Assembly: GCA_033398695.1 (NCBI GenBank)
Contig: CM065811.1
Span: 118,157,501 to 118,221,500 of the forward strand
Direction of reading: 5' to 3'
Source of the DNA: Orobanche coerulescens
Lineage: Eukaryota > Streptophyta > Magnoliopsida > Lamiales > Orobanchaceae
Length of the DNA stretch: 64,000 nt
This document shows positions 45,613 to 55,528 of this stretch, piece after piece. The notes beneath the pieces were generated by a model, which worked only from the letters and a program-made list of their open reading frames with translations, did not search any database and was not told the DNA's origin. The first letter of the stretch is position 1; each line of letters opens with the position of its first letter. The position numbers were made by a program, and so were the translations under genes.

Positions 45613-45940
45613 TTAATGTACGCTAACCCTTTAGCATAACATACGCTATAGTGTGAGATTTACGTACGTAAGGAGGTGCCTTTTACGTACGTAATACATG
45701 TAGTCATATCCGATCTCAACTTTCGGCGTGTGGGGTCGGGCGTGATTCGAATATCTGATCTTTTGGAGGCAACCTAGTTGACTTACATTACGTACGTAAT
45801 GCTCCAAGCAATAACATACGTAATGATGTTCGTACTTTAGTCCAGTAGCCTCTGGAATTAGCTTACGTACGTTACACTTTTGGTGTAGCGTACGTAAATC
45901 TGCTAACGTACGTTACCCTTTGGTGTATAACGTGCGTAAC
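45613..45940 (+). repeat. ACGTACGT dyad array in element D 5' LTR
   Basis: About ten TTACGTACGTAA/GCGTACGTAA units ending just before the TATA box. Confidence 0.9.
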
Positions 45941-45952
45941 GAACTGTGATGT

Positions 45953-45959
45953 TATAAAA
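45953..45959 (+). promoter_or_regulatory. TATA box, element D LTR
   Basis: GATGTTATAAAAGAGA about 13 bp after the array. Confidence 0.6.
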
Positions 45960-47144
45960 GAGACAACTTGTGTCTTTCATTTTGCACGTTCAAGTTCGTT
46001 ATTTCTCCAGTATAAGCATCCCCCTGCCTCCCTAGATCACTTCTACCTTCTTTCCACTTGTGTTTGAGCTATACATCTTGGTTTGGAGCTTGTTAATTGG
46101 AAGTTTGGAGTCATTCTTGAAGCTTAGAGTGTGTTCTTGTGATTTTGGTGTAGTGTTCTTCATTTATGAAGGTATGTTGTACGAATTCACTTTATAATTT
46201 TGTAGTTATAATGTTAGTGATAATATATACTCCACCTAATGTTAAATCAATCAAGATAAACATGGTTGTAGTTAAGTTTTTCAACAACTTAATGATGAAT
46301 ATGGAGAACAAGGTTTGATATGGTGAATTCTTGATGTTTTAAATGGTAGTAATCATGGCTAATAGAAAATCACTCTCCTTGATGAACTATTAACATTACT
46401 AAGATGATAATAATCATTAATTTCATTTTAGATAGGTTAATATGTAGAACTTTTATCATTATATTGAATCAACTATCAAGTTTAGAGAGATTTTGAACTA
46501 GATGAACTTAGGTTTCTCATTAGAATTGGTTGAACCTTGGATTTTATCAACATAAGATTATAGTTCAGAGATGTTAATTCACCTTGATGAAGATTTCGTA
46601 ATGATCTTGTGATGAATAACTCAACTATATCACTAAACTAACTTGATGAACTCATAATCGATGAACATAGTATTAATTTTACAAACTCATGATTCGTTGA
46701 ACAATGATAATTACCGAGTAACCTTCGCTTTAAACAATGTTTTATGAATGTAGTTGTTCGGATTATATCTTTCAAAATATTGATGTTGATTTTAAGAAAT
46801 TCTATCAGCATATCCATTTTAGCAAGTTCTCCTTGAGGATTGTCCTCGATAAATGCTCATTCATTTGAACCACATGAGTGATTGAGAGCACCTTGTATGA
46901 TAACCAATAATGAGTATAAATTGAAGTTAGTATGAATCTTTGAAATGGAATTAGTGCAAAGATTGTCGAACTAAGTGAATTGAATTTAGGATATCGGTTC
47001 GCTGAACTAGACATCGATAGTTATGAAAATGTGTTATTGAATGGATTGTATCCCTTACAAGGTTGATTGTTCGAGTAATCAATATTAAGTCGAGGACCAT
47101 TCGTTCGTTTGTCAAGGAAGGACTATTCTCGCCTCCATATTGAG

Positions 47145-47478
47145 GCAAGTTATCTTGCTTGGTGGCTAATTAGGTACATTGTCCCGCGTATATCCTGGAT
47201 TCCGTATATGGGGTGTACATGTGCACTGACACATTTCCGGATCGGGCGTACTGTGATGTCCATCTTGAGCCATACTATATTAGTTGTTCATAGTCCATTT
47301 ATATATTTGGATGTGTTCGACGTTTTGTGACTAAGCGTTCATACACCCAAGGGGTATGTTCGTTAGTCGGGTTGTTTTCCTTGAAATCTAATATATGTGA
47401 ATTGTATAATATCTTGAGAAACCATTTATCATGTATATCTGACCCTGTGTTGGGCGAAATACTTGTGTTGTATTTTAG
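47145..47478 (+). other. Candidate leader intron in element D LTR
   Basis: GC donor TTGAG/GCAAGTT to GTATTTTAG/GTC. A stronger GT donor, GAAG/GTATGTTG at 46172 about 220 nt after the TATA box, could pair with the same acceptor. Confidence 0.35.
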
Positions 47479-47863
47479 GTCTAGGAAAAGGCAAGGCACG
47501 GGAAGATCATGGTGATGGCGAAGGGTTCGAAGGATACTAGTTTGGGGGGCCCAAGTCTTTTGTTGTCCGGTCATGTTGGTACCGTGTAATGTTATCTTTC
47601 CGCTTTATTTTAAGTATGGACAAATGTATTGTTATTTAAAATATATTCCATCTCCATATGGGCTATACTTATATTTTGGATCCTGTGTATAATAAGGCCG
47701 TTGGCCATACTACTGTAAACTCCTAATCGGAGTAAGTACTATGTATTGTGGTTCGGTATCACATGTATTGTGTATTTAATCTGTATTTTGGATATCGCCT
47801 GGTGGGTCCCAGTGTGGAGTTCACGGCACTGTAATGGCTGCCTTATTGGGGTGTTACAGAAGA

Positions 47864-47875
47864 TGGTATGAGAGC
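47864..47875 (+). promoter_or_regulatory. Primer-binding site, element D
   Basis: TGGTATGAGAGC, one change from the tRNA-Met site, five bp after the LTR. Confidence 0.82.
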
Positions 47876-48303
47876 AAAGTCATTTTTCTTTTTCTTTTGA
47901 GCTTTGTGTAATGAAATAGTATCAAGAGACCTTCGTGTCACGTGTGACCCGTGCGAGCGCCTGATCCTACGAGCCAAATGATGTACGTACTTTATGAGCC
48001 ATGATTTGATTACTGACATGATATTCATATCAGAATGGATCTCTTTGTTGATCTTGGCATTTTAAGGATTTGTGGCAGGAATTATCTGATTGATGATACG
48101 AAGAAAATTTTGGATTGATCATATGATTGAAAATGTTCCACTCAATATCGATATGATATTCTGTGTAACCCTCGTAGTGTCGATAATTCATTATGAACTG
48201 TTTTCTTGAATATGTAATTTCTTCTTGCTTTTAACTTAGCATGAATTCTGATTGGTATCATGAACTGTACTTATGGTTATCTTTACAAATTGATTCTTTC
48301 AGT
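47876..48303 (+). other. Element D leader
   Basis: Non-coding sequence between primer site and gag start; no further features seen. Confidence 0.5.
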
Positions 48304-49480
48304 ATGGAAAGAAATTTGAGAGGCCTTGGCAGAGGTGGACGAGGGTGTGGAAGGGGCTGAATCCCGATACCATCAGCAAACAGGCGTGCGAATGCAAAGC
48401 ATAGTTCCACAGGCAGTGATTCGCCTTCTAGGGACCAATCGCACCACACTGGACGCGAGGATGCTCGTGTCGATCCTTACACTGTGATGCAGGGAATGAT
48501 GGCTCAGATGACCCGAATGGGTCAGTTAATGGAAACTATGCAGAGAGCTGCTACCGACCAGCATCAGGGGCCACCTCCTGTACATGGCGGATCGATGAGT
48601 CGGATCATCAGCGACAACTCTCGCCAGCGACCCCCCGATTTTTGAAGGTTCTTCTGGGCCTGCTGATATCGTGCATTGGATTGAACACTTCGAGAAATTT
48701 TTCGATATGGTAGACTGTCCAGCAGAGAATTGCGTCTCCGTAGAAGCTTACTACCTGGGCAAGGGCGCCCACACTTGGTGGCTTTCGGTGAGGCCAGCTG
48801 ATGGCGTATCTACTTGGGAGGAATTTAGGAATCTAATGCTAGACCGTTACTATCCGGGTCCTCTCCGCGAGGCCAAACTATTAGAATTGCTGAATCCAGA
48901 CCCGTCCGAAGATGATGACATACTATCTATTGCCGAGAAATTCCAGGAACTTCTTCCTTTTGCTGTGACGATTGTCCGAACGGAGGCTGATAAGATCATA
49001 TACTTTCTCAAAAGGCTTAAACCCCGAATGAGAATGCAGCTGTTGAACCATCACTATGCGACCCTACCGGAGTTCATTGAGAAAGCTCTAGAGTACGAAT
49101 TGACCGTGAAAGAAATTTCCAAGAAGCAACCGCAGTCCAACAACAAGAAATTCAGGAACCGTAACTGCATGCATAAAGAACCGGGAACATTCAAGAGGCC
49201 CCAACCTGTGCCAAATCCTTCTGAACGGCAACCCATGGCGTCGAAGCCAACTGGATCGCAACCTCGAGCGGTCAGCCTATCTGTTGTGTGCTATAACTGT
49301 GGAGACCAGGGGCACATCAATTCGAAATGCCCAAGGCCAGCCGTGGCATGCCATACTTGTGGGAAGAATGGACATCGTGCTCGTTATTGTAGGAGTGGAC
49401 CAGGACGTACTCCAGCAGCACCTCATGCTCCAGTTCTGTCTTCCGTCCAGGACCGTGTACCTCCGTCCGCTTCTTATTAG
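48304..49480 (+). pseudogene. gag: Element D gag, one frameshift and nonsense codons
   Basis: ATG 48304 opens an Arg/Gly-rich N-terminus (GLGRGGRGCGRG) as in A and E. It is stopped by TGA 48358, where CGA (Arg) would fit the RG repeat. The frame shifts by one at a run of six C near 48640. The gag domain is then open from 48671: HWIEHFEKFFDMVDCPAENC, TWWLSVRPADGVSTWEEFRN, EADKIIYFLKRLKPRMRMQL. Two CCHC knuckles follow: CYNCGDQGHINSKC (49289) and CHTCGKNGHRARYC. A TAG (49478) and TGA (49496) separate it from the protease, but the frame is the same, so gag-pol was probably one polyprotein. Confidence 0.88.
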
Positions 49481-52400
49481 ACTACCAGGGTAAACTGAGG
49501 AATGGGACGTGTAAATCAAGCTGGTGCATCTAGTACCGGGGCTGCAAAACCCAGGGTCTACGAGATGAAAAAGGCCGACGATCCCGAATCCAGCATGATT
49601 GCAGGTACTCTCGAGATCCAATCTCAGCCTATATGTGTTCTTTTTGATACTGGTGCTTCACACTCCTTTTTATCTGCTTCTAGTTTGAGTCGTTTACAAT
49701 TAGATCATGTTACCAATTGTAAACCTTATGTAATTGGTCTATCAGATGGTAGAAGAATTGTTGGGAATCATGAAGTGCAGAACTATCCGATTTGCATGAA
49801 CGACCGTGAGTGGTTATCGTATTTAATTGTGTTCGATTTACCTAACGATGATGTAATCTTGGGTATCGATCGGATGGACCGTCATGATGCCATACTTAGT
49901 TTCCGCAAATGAACAGTGATCGTCACATCTGATGATGGTGTTGAGTGTACCTTCCAGGGTGACAATCCCAGCCGTTCCGGGAGAGTTATCAGTGCTATGA
50001 AAGCAATGAAATTGCTTAATCAGGGGTGTATTAGATATTGGTGTTTCATGACCAAAGTAGCGGATCGACCAGTCAAATTGGCCGATATTCCGGTAGTCCG
50101 AGACTACCCAGACGTATTTCCAGATGAGTTTCCAGGCTTACCTCCACATCGTGATGTAGAGTTCAATATTGAGTTAGAGCCGGGTACGTCCCCACTTTCA
50201 AAAGCACCGTATTGTATGGCTCCGACTGAGATGCAGGAGCTGAAGAGCCAACTTGAGGATTTGAACGAGAAGATATTAGACCTAGTGCGTCCCCTTGGGG
50301 AGCACCAGTACTATTTGTACGGAAGAAGGACGAATCCCTACGTCTGTGTATTGATTATCGTGAGCTGAACACGGTAACCATTAAGAACAAATATCCGTTG
50401 CCGCGTATTGATGATTTATTGGATCAGCTTCAGGGGGCTGCTATGTTTCCTAAGATCGACTTGAGGTCGGGTTACCATAAGTTGAGGATTCGTGAGTCTG
50501 ACATTTCGAAGACCAATTTCCGTACTCGCTATGGGCATTATAAGTATGTAGTGATGCCTTTTGGACTGACTAATGCACCGACAGTATTCATGGAGTTGAT
50601 GAATCGAATCTTTATTAATTATCTGGATCGCTTTGTAGTCGTTTTTATTGACGACATTCTGATCTACTCTCGTGACCATGAAGAGCATGAGCGTCATCTC
50701 CATCTAGTTCTCGAGGCGTTAAGGCGGGAGCAACTTTATGGAAAATTTTCTAAATGTGAGTTCTGGATGCGTGAAATTATCTTTCTCGGACATGTGATAT
50801 CAGCTGATGGAGTGCGAGTAGACCCACAGAAGACAGAAGCTATCCGAGACTGGCTACCACCAAAGAACGTTAAGGAAGTACGCAGTTTCTTCGGACTAGC
50901 AGGTTATTACCGACGGTTCGTGGAAGGTTTTTCCAAAATTTCCCAACCAATGACTAATTTGCTGAGGAAGGATAAGAAGTATTTATGGTCAGAGGCATGT
51001 CAGTGGAGTTTTGATGAACTCAAGAGTCGGTTGATTTCGGCACCTATTTTGGTCCTACCGAAAAGAACGGAAGGATTTGTGGTGTATAGTGACACATCTA
51101 AACAGGGCCTTGGATGTGTACTAATACAGAATGGGAAGGTGATCTCCTATGCATCGAGACAGCTACGACCTTACGAGGTCAACTACCCCACCCATGATTT
51201 AGAACTTACAGCCGTGGTGTTTGCTTTAAAAATCTGGCGTCATTATCTGTATGGAGTTACCTGTCATATTTTTACCGATCACAAGAGCCAGAAGTACATT
51301 TTTACTCAGAAGGAGTTAAACATGAGGTAGAGAAGGTGGCTAAAACTCATCAAAGGTTATGATATCGAGATCCTTTATCATCCGGGCAAAGCAAATGTAG
51401 TTGCCGATGCTTTGAGTCGTAAAACAGTACAGGAGCAGATGCTTGCCCGCTTGACAGTTCAGGGAGAATTGCAGTTAGAGTTGGTGAGGCCAGAAATAGA
51501 AGTCTGGTTACAGCGTATTCAAGGACAACTCTGTACACTTGAGATTTCATCGTCCCTTGAGGATATAATTAAATCGAAGCAAGTTACGGACCCATTCTTA
51601 TCTCGAGTTCGGAATGAAGTAACTCAAGAGAAAGCCCCTGGATTTATGATCCACGAGGATGTATTGATACGCTTCAGGAACCGAGTTTGTGTACCCGCAG
51701 ACGATGAATTAAGGTACTCTATCCTGAGAGAAACTCATGCTACCCCGTACTCCATTCACCCGGGGTCTAGCAAAATATATAAGGATTTGAAACAATATTA
51801 TTGGTGGGGAAGTATGAAACGTGAAGTTTCAGAATTCGTTTCGAGGTGTTTAACCTGTCAACAAGTTAATATTGAGCATCAGCGACCCGCAGGAATGCTG
51901 AAACCGCTCCTGATTCCCGAGTGGAAATGGGAGGACATATCGATGGATTTTATCACCAGCTTGCCGACGAGTCGACGAGGGATGAATACGATTTGGGTGA
52001 TTGTGGACCATATAACCAAATCAGCCCACTTTCTGGAGATTAAAGACACTTGGGGACCCGAGAGATTGGCCCAGCTATTTATCAAAGAGATTGTAAGGTT
52101 ACATGGTACCCCTAAGAGTATTGTATCAGATCGTGCCGGGCGATTCGTGTCACATTTTTGGAAAGCAGTTCATCGTGCGATGGGTACGCAATTGCACTTC
52201 AGCACAGCATTTCACCCACAGATGGATGGTCAGACTGAGAGGACTATCCAAACTCTAGAGGATATGTTGAGAGCGTGCGTTCTCGATTGCAAGGATGATT
52301 GGGAGACCCAACTACCTTTGGTGGAATTCACTTATAATAATAGCTGGCACGCTTCGATTCAGATGGAACCTTATGAAGCAATACATGGCCGTCGTTGTAG

Positions 52401-52986
52401 ATCCCCTCTGTGTTGGGACGATCCATCTGAAACCTTGGGTACGGAACCCGATATGTTGTTAGCAGCCCGTGAGAAGATCGCTCTGATTAGGAGTCGTTTG
52501 TTGACGGCTCAAAACCGACAGAAGTCTTACGCTGACAATCGCCGACGACGACTTGAGTTCAAGGTCGGCGACCATGTCCTAATGAAGGTGTCCCCTACTC
52601 GAGGTGTTTTTCGCTTTGGGAAGAGAGGTAAGCTGAGTCCGAGATATGTCGGGCCGTTTGAGATTTTGGAACGAGTAGGCGATCTAGCCTATCGCCTGGC
52701 ATTGCCACCAGCTTTGAGCCGGATTCATAGCGTGTTCCATGACTCCCAGTTAAGGAAATATGTTGCTGATCCGAGTCATATACTTCAATTCGACGAGATC
52801 GATATTACGGAGGATCATTCGTACGAGGAGCGCCCCGTACGGATACTTGAGAGGAGGATCAAACAGTTGCGGAACAAGACGATTCCCCTACTGAAGGTTC
52901 AATGGTCACGACACGGAGTCGAGGAGGCCACGTGGGAGATGGAGAGCAGCATACAAGAGAGGTATCCTGAATTGTTTACCCCTTAG
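49481..52986 (+). pseudogene. pol: Element D protease-RT-RNase H-integrase
   Basis: Protease VLFDTGASHSFLS (about 49640), TGA 49910, then RT start. A frameshift at about 50272 moves to the frame open at 50398-51327: [23 protein letters not shown] (50644-50655), RNase H with [13 protein letters not shown] and [13 protein letters not shown] 51328 lies where A has Gln (NMRQRRW). 51331-52986 is open: integrase HHCC zinc site, core with intact catalytic residues (SMDFITSLP, SDRAGRF, QTERT), and chromovirus-like C-terminal tail (VQWSRHGVEEATWE...YPELFTP). Only two stops and one frameshift separate it from an open pol. Integrase and tail look intact on their own frame. Confidence 0.92.
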
Positions 52987-53008
52987 TTTCGAGGACGAAA
53001 CTCCTTTT

Positions 53009-53020
53009 AAGGGGGGAGTA
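53009..53020 (+). other. Polypurine tract, element D
   Basis: AAGGGGGGAGTA just before the 3' LTR start TGTAATATCC; GTTTCGAGGACGAAAC upstream resembles the palindrome in A. Confidence 0.82.
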
Positions 53021-53213
53021 TGTAATATCCGACAGAAATTCTTGCTTACAGTTGTATTATTCGGATAATTCAATACTGTTGTAGTCTTGTTGCATTTGTT
53101 TAATGTTTAGGATATATCATAATAGACTTAATAAAAACTATCACTCGCACTATGATTGAATTTTCAGCATTGTATAGATAAGTGCATTTTTGGGCTAGTA
53201 ATTCTGTACTTAA
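53021..53213 (+). repeat. Element D 3' LTR, first 193 bp
   Basis: Matches 45424-45616 and breaks after GTACTTAA where the E array starts. The 5' LTR continues through this point (CTTAATGTACGCTAACCC), proving an insertion. Confidence 0.92.
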
Positions 53214-53503
53214 TGTAACACCCCGATATATTCGGAATAATTACAGCGCAGTAAATCCTTTGTATAAGAATTTACAAGGCTAAATTGGAAACATACAGAA
53301 AATAACATCAAAGTATTAATAATGTTACAATACGAAACCAGTTTCGTAGATTCGAAAAGCCCAATAATACAAACATATCCGAAACATCAATGACATACGC
53401 GTACTCGAGTACTAAGACAAACAAAACAACAACAACATTTAACATCACTGAGCCACTTCATCGTCATGGCGGTACTGTGGCTGCTTCCCTGCTCCTCGGC
53501 TAC

Positions 53504-54060
53504 CTGAACATCAAAAACAAATGTCCACCCCCGAAGGGGTTAGCAAAACAATGCTAGTACAAGTATCGGAAACACACAAATATGCAACAACAATGCATAA
53601 AAACATACACAAAACGGACTTCCGCTACTGGAATCCAGCAATACGAATCCACAAGATTCAATCAACACAACATGGGTATTCCAACGATCCAGCGCCCTCA
53701 GCATAGATCCCAAGATGATCCCGTCGGACCAACACGAGGTGGAAAAACCCGTCCAATGATCCAGCGCCCTCAGCCTAGATCCCAAGATGATCCCGTCGGA
53801 CCAACACGAGGTGGACATCCGATCCAGCGCCCTCAGCATAGATCGCTTGATCCCTTCGGATCATCACAACTTACACATAACACAACTATGCATATACATA
53901 TGCAAGAAAATCGACATGTTCGTCAATATAAACGTACGTCAAATCAATAACAAATGTCATGACAATTTAATGAAATAATCTCATATCAACAACACGAATA
54001 AACCATATGTATGACCAAATTCATCAATTATTCACAAACTTTCAAAATACGATACTTGCC
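53504..54060 (-). other. Candidate leader intron in E LTR 1
   Basis: Sense GTTGAG/GCAAGTATC at 54060 to GATGTTCAG/GTAGCC ending 53504; upstream GT donor TTGAG/GTATGTG at 54781, about 195 nt after the TATA box. Confidence 0.38.
53688..53870 (-). repeat. Triple GGTCCGACGGG repeat module in E LTR 1
   Basis: Three 60-70-bp repeats, each with GATCCAGCGCCCTCAGC and GATGATCCCGTCGGACC (plus strand). Repeated in LTR 2 (60852-61034). Related modules occur in LTRs H, C and A. Confidence 0.88.
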
Positions 54061-54971
54061 TCAACAAATGGCGACAATATTTTCTACTATCAATAGTCTT
54101 CAATCCGTTTGGAGAATTCTCACTTGATCGGCTCATCGGAATGCAAACCTTCATCGAACAATAATGTCGGTATAATTAACAGTTCCGGATAATCGTTTAA
54201 ATCATCAAATGAATCATCAAAAGGCATGATGTATCTATCATGGCGATGGACTATTCTGCCCTAACACAATTTGGTTGGACCGATACTACGCTATTCATCC
54301 TTGCAATAGCTCAATAGAATACTTTCTAAGTTCCAACACAATTCCTTCGGTTGATTGGTACAACATAACATGGAATTCATCCTAGGAGGATTCTAATCAT
54401 GTTCTATTATAACAAGATATCCGAACTTGATGAATCATCATAAAGACTAGTTCCAATATCATCTCCTTCTACGAATTAATCCTTAAGTTCAATCCATTAA
54501 TTCTTCACCGAAATGTTCGATCATAACATTCTCATGAACTAAGATAATCTTCGAAAACTAGATATGATTGGGTTTACCATCTCAAGATGCACTAATCAAT
54601 AGTCTAATCACTATAAGGCTTGCTCAATGATTTCAACAACCAAGAGAAATCGAAAATAATAGAATTTAATCTTCTAAACCATGATGAAAGGCTCCTCAAG
54701 AAGATAACTGATTCGGCTAATCAAAACAGGTCCAAAACGCTACTAAGGTCATGCTAAATTAGTTGGTGAAGGATCACATACCTCAATAAATTGATGAACA
54801 ACGAAGAACTTGAATAAACTCAACCACCGGAAGTTTGAACACCAATCTACAAGGCCTAAGCTTCCCAAGAATCGTCCCAAAAGATGATATGAAGGATAAG
54901 AGGTGATGAAAGATCTTCAGAACACGAAAAATCGGCCAAAGGAAAGGTGAGAAATGAAATAGGGTTGAGGT

Positions 54972-54980
54972 CTATAAATA
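54972..54980 (-). promoter_or_regulatory. TATA box, E LTR 1
   Basis: Sense TTCTATTTATAGACC, adjoining the dyad array. Confidence 0.55.
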
Positions 54981-54992
54981 GAATTTTGGGCA

Positions 54993-55354
54993 TTACGTAC
55001 GTTATACAAATAACCTTACGTACGTAACAAACTTAACATACGTTATACCCTAGCTTTAACGTACGTAGTCGTCTTACCAGAACTCACTGGCATGATTTAG
55101 GCATTTCCTTACGTACGTAATCACAATGGTTTTACGTACGTAATATCCATGTCCTTAGCGTACGTAAAACATGCACCATAGCATACGTAACACCTATGTC
55201 CAGGTTCACGCGGAAATCACACGAATCTTCCCCAGCCCCGCCGACCCTTATCCGATCCCAAGTTGACTTAGCTTACGTACGTTAATCACCTTAGATAACA
55301 TACGTAATACTGCAGTCTTAGCGCACGTTATGGACGTCTGATAACATACGTTAA
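54993..55354 (-). repeat. ACGTACGT dyad array in E LTR 1
   Basis: Around a dozen TTACGTACGTAA-type units and half-sites upstream (in sense) of the TATA box. Confidence 0.9.
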
Positions 55355-55493
55355 CACGTGCAGAAACATGCATGCAGAATACTGGAGATACCAAAACGTA
55401 AGGATACGAAATACGGGAAACCAACCTCCGAATAATAACATCACAAAGTCGAATCTTACAAGATAAATACACAATAATTATCCGGGCATTACA

Positions 55494-55507
55494 TACTACC
55501 CCTCTAA
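55494..55507 (-). other. Polypurine tract, element E unit 1
   Basis: Sense TTAGAGGGGTAGTA before LTR start TGTAATGCCC; nearly the same as in A. Confidence 0.85.
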
Positions 55508-55528
55508 AAAGAAGTTTCGGCCCGAAAC

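Larger units (their letters stand above)
45424..47858 (+). repeat. Element D 5' LTR (2435 bp)
   Basis: TGTAATATCCGACAG...TTGGGGTGTTACA. ACGT dyad array, TATA box (45953), donor GAAG/GTATGT (46172), donor TTGAG/GCAAGTT (47145), acceptor TATTTTAG/GT (47478). Relative to the copy split at 11293-22919 it lacks about 360 bp between CTTGGT (47161) and GGCTAATTAGG. Confidence 0.92.
45424..53213 (+). mobile_element. Ty3/gypsy element D, 3' LTR interrupted by E
   Basis: 5' LTR 45424-47858, primer site 47864, gag, nearly continuous pol, polypurine tract, and the first 193 bp of the 3' LTR (53021-53213) before the E array interrupts it at 53214; the remainder is outside the window. Internal organisation is as in A and E. 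The 193 bp differ from the 5' LTR at about six positions. The best-preserved integrase in the window. Confidence 0.92.
53214..55493 (-). repeat. Element E LTR 1 (2280 bp)
   Basis: Sense TGTAATGCCCGG...TATCGGGGTGTTACA. Contains ACGT array, TATA, donor sites (54781 GAG/GTATGT; 54060 GAG/GCAAGTA), three repeats with GGTCCGACGGGATCATC (53688-53870), acceptor (53504). Confidence 0.93.

Noticed and set aside
53582..53950. 122-residue frame with internal repeats QRPQHRSQDDPVGPTRGG, present again at 60746-61114
   Set aside because: It translates the antisense of the GGTCCGACGGG tandem module. Its presence in both LTRs follows from LTR duplication, and its orientation is opposite to the element.
54993..55354. 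Centromeric or telomeric satellite from repeated ACGTACGT
   Set aside because: The repeats are short, irregular and confined to LTR promoters; no monomer of satellite length.
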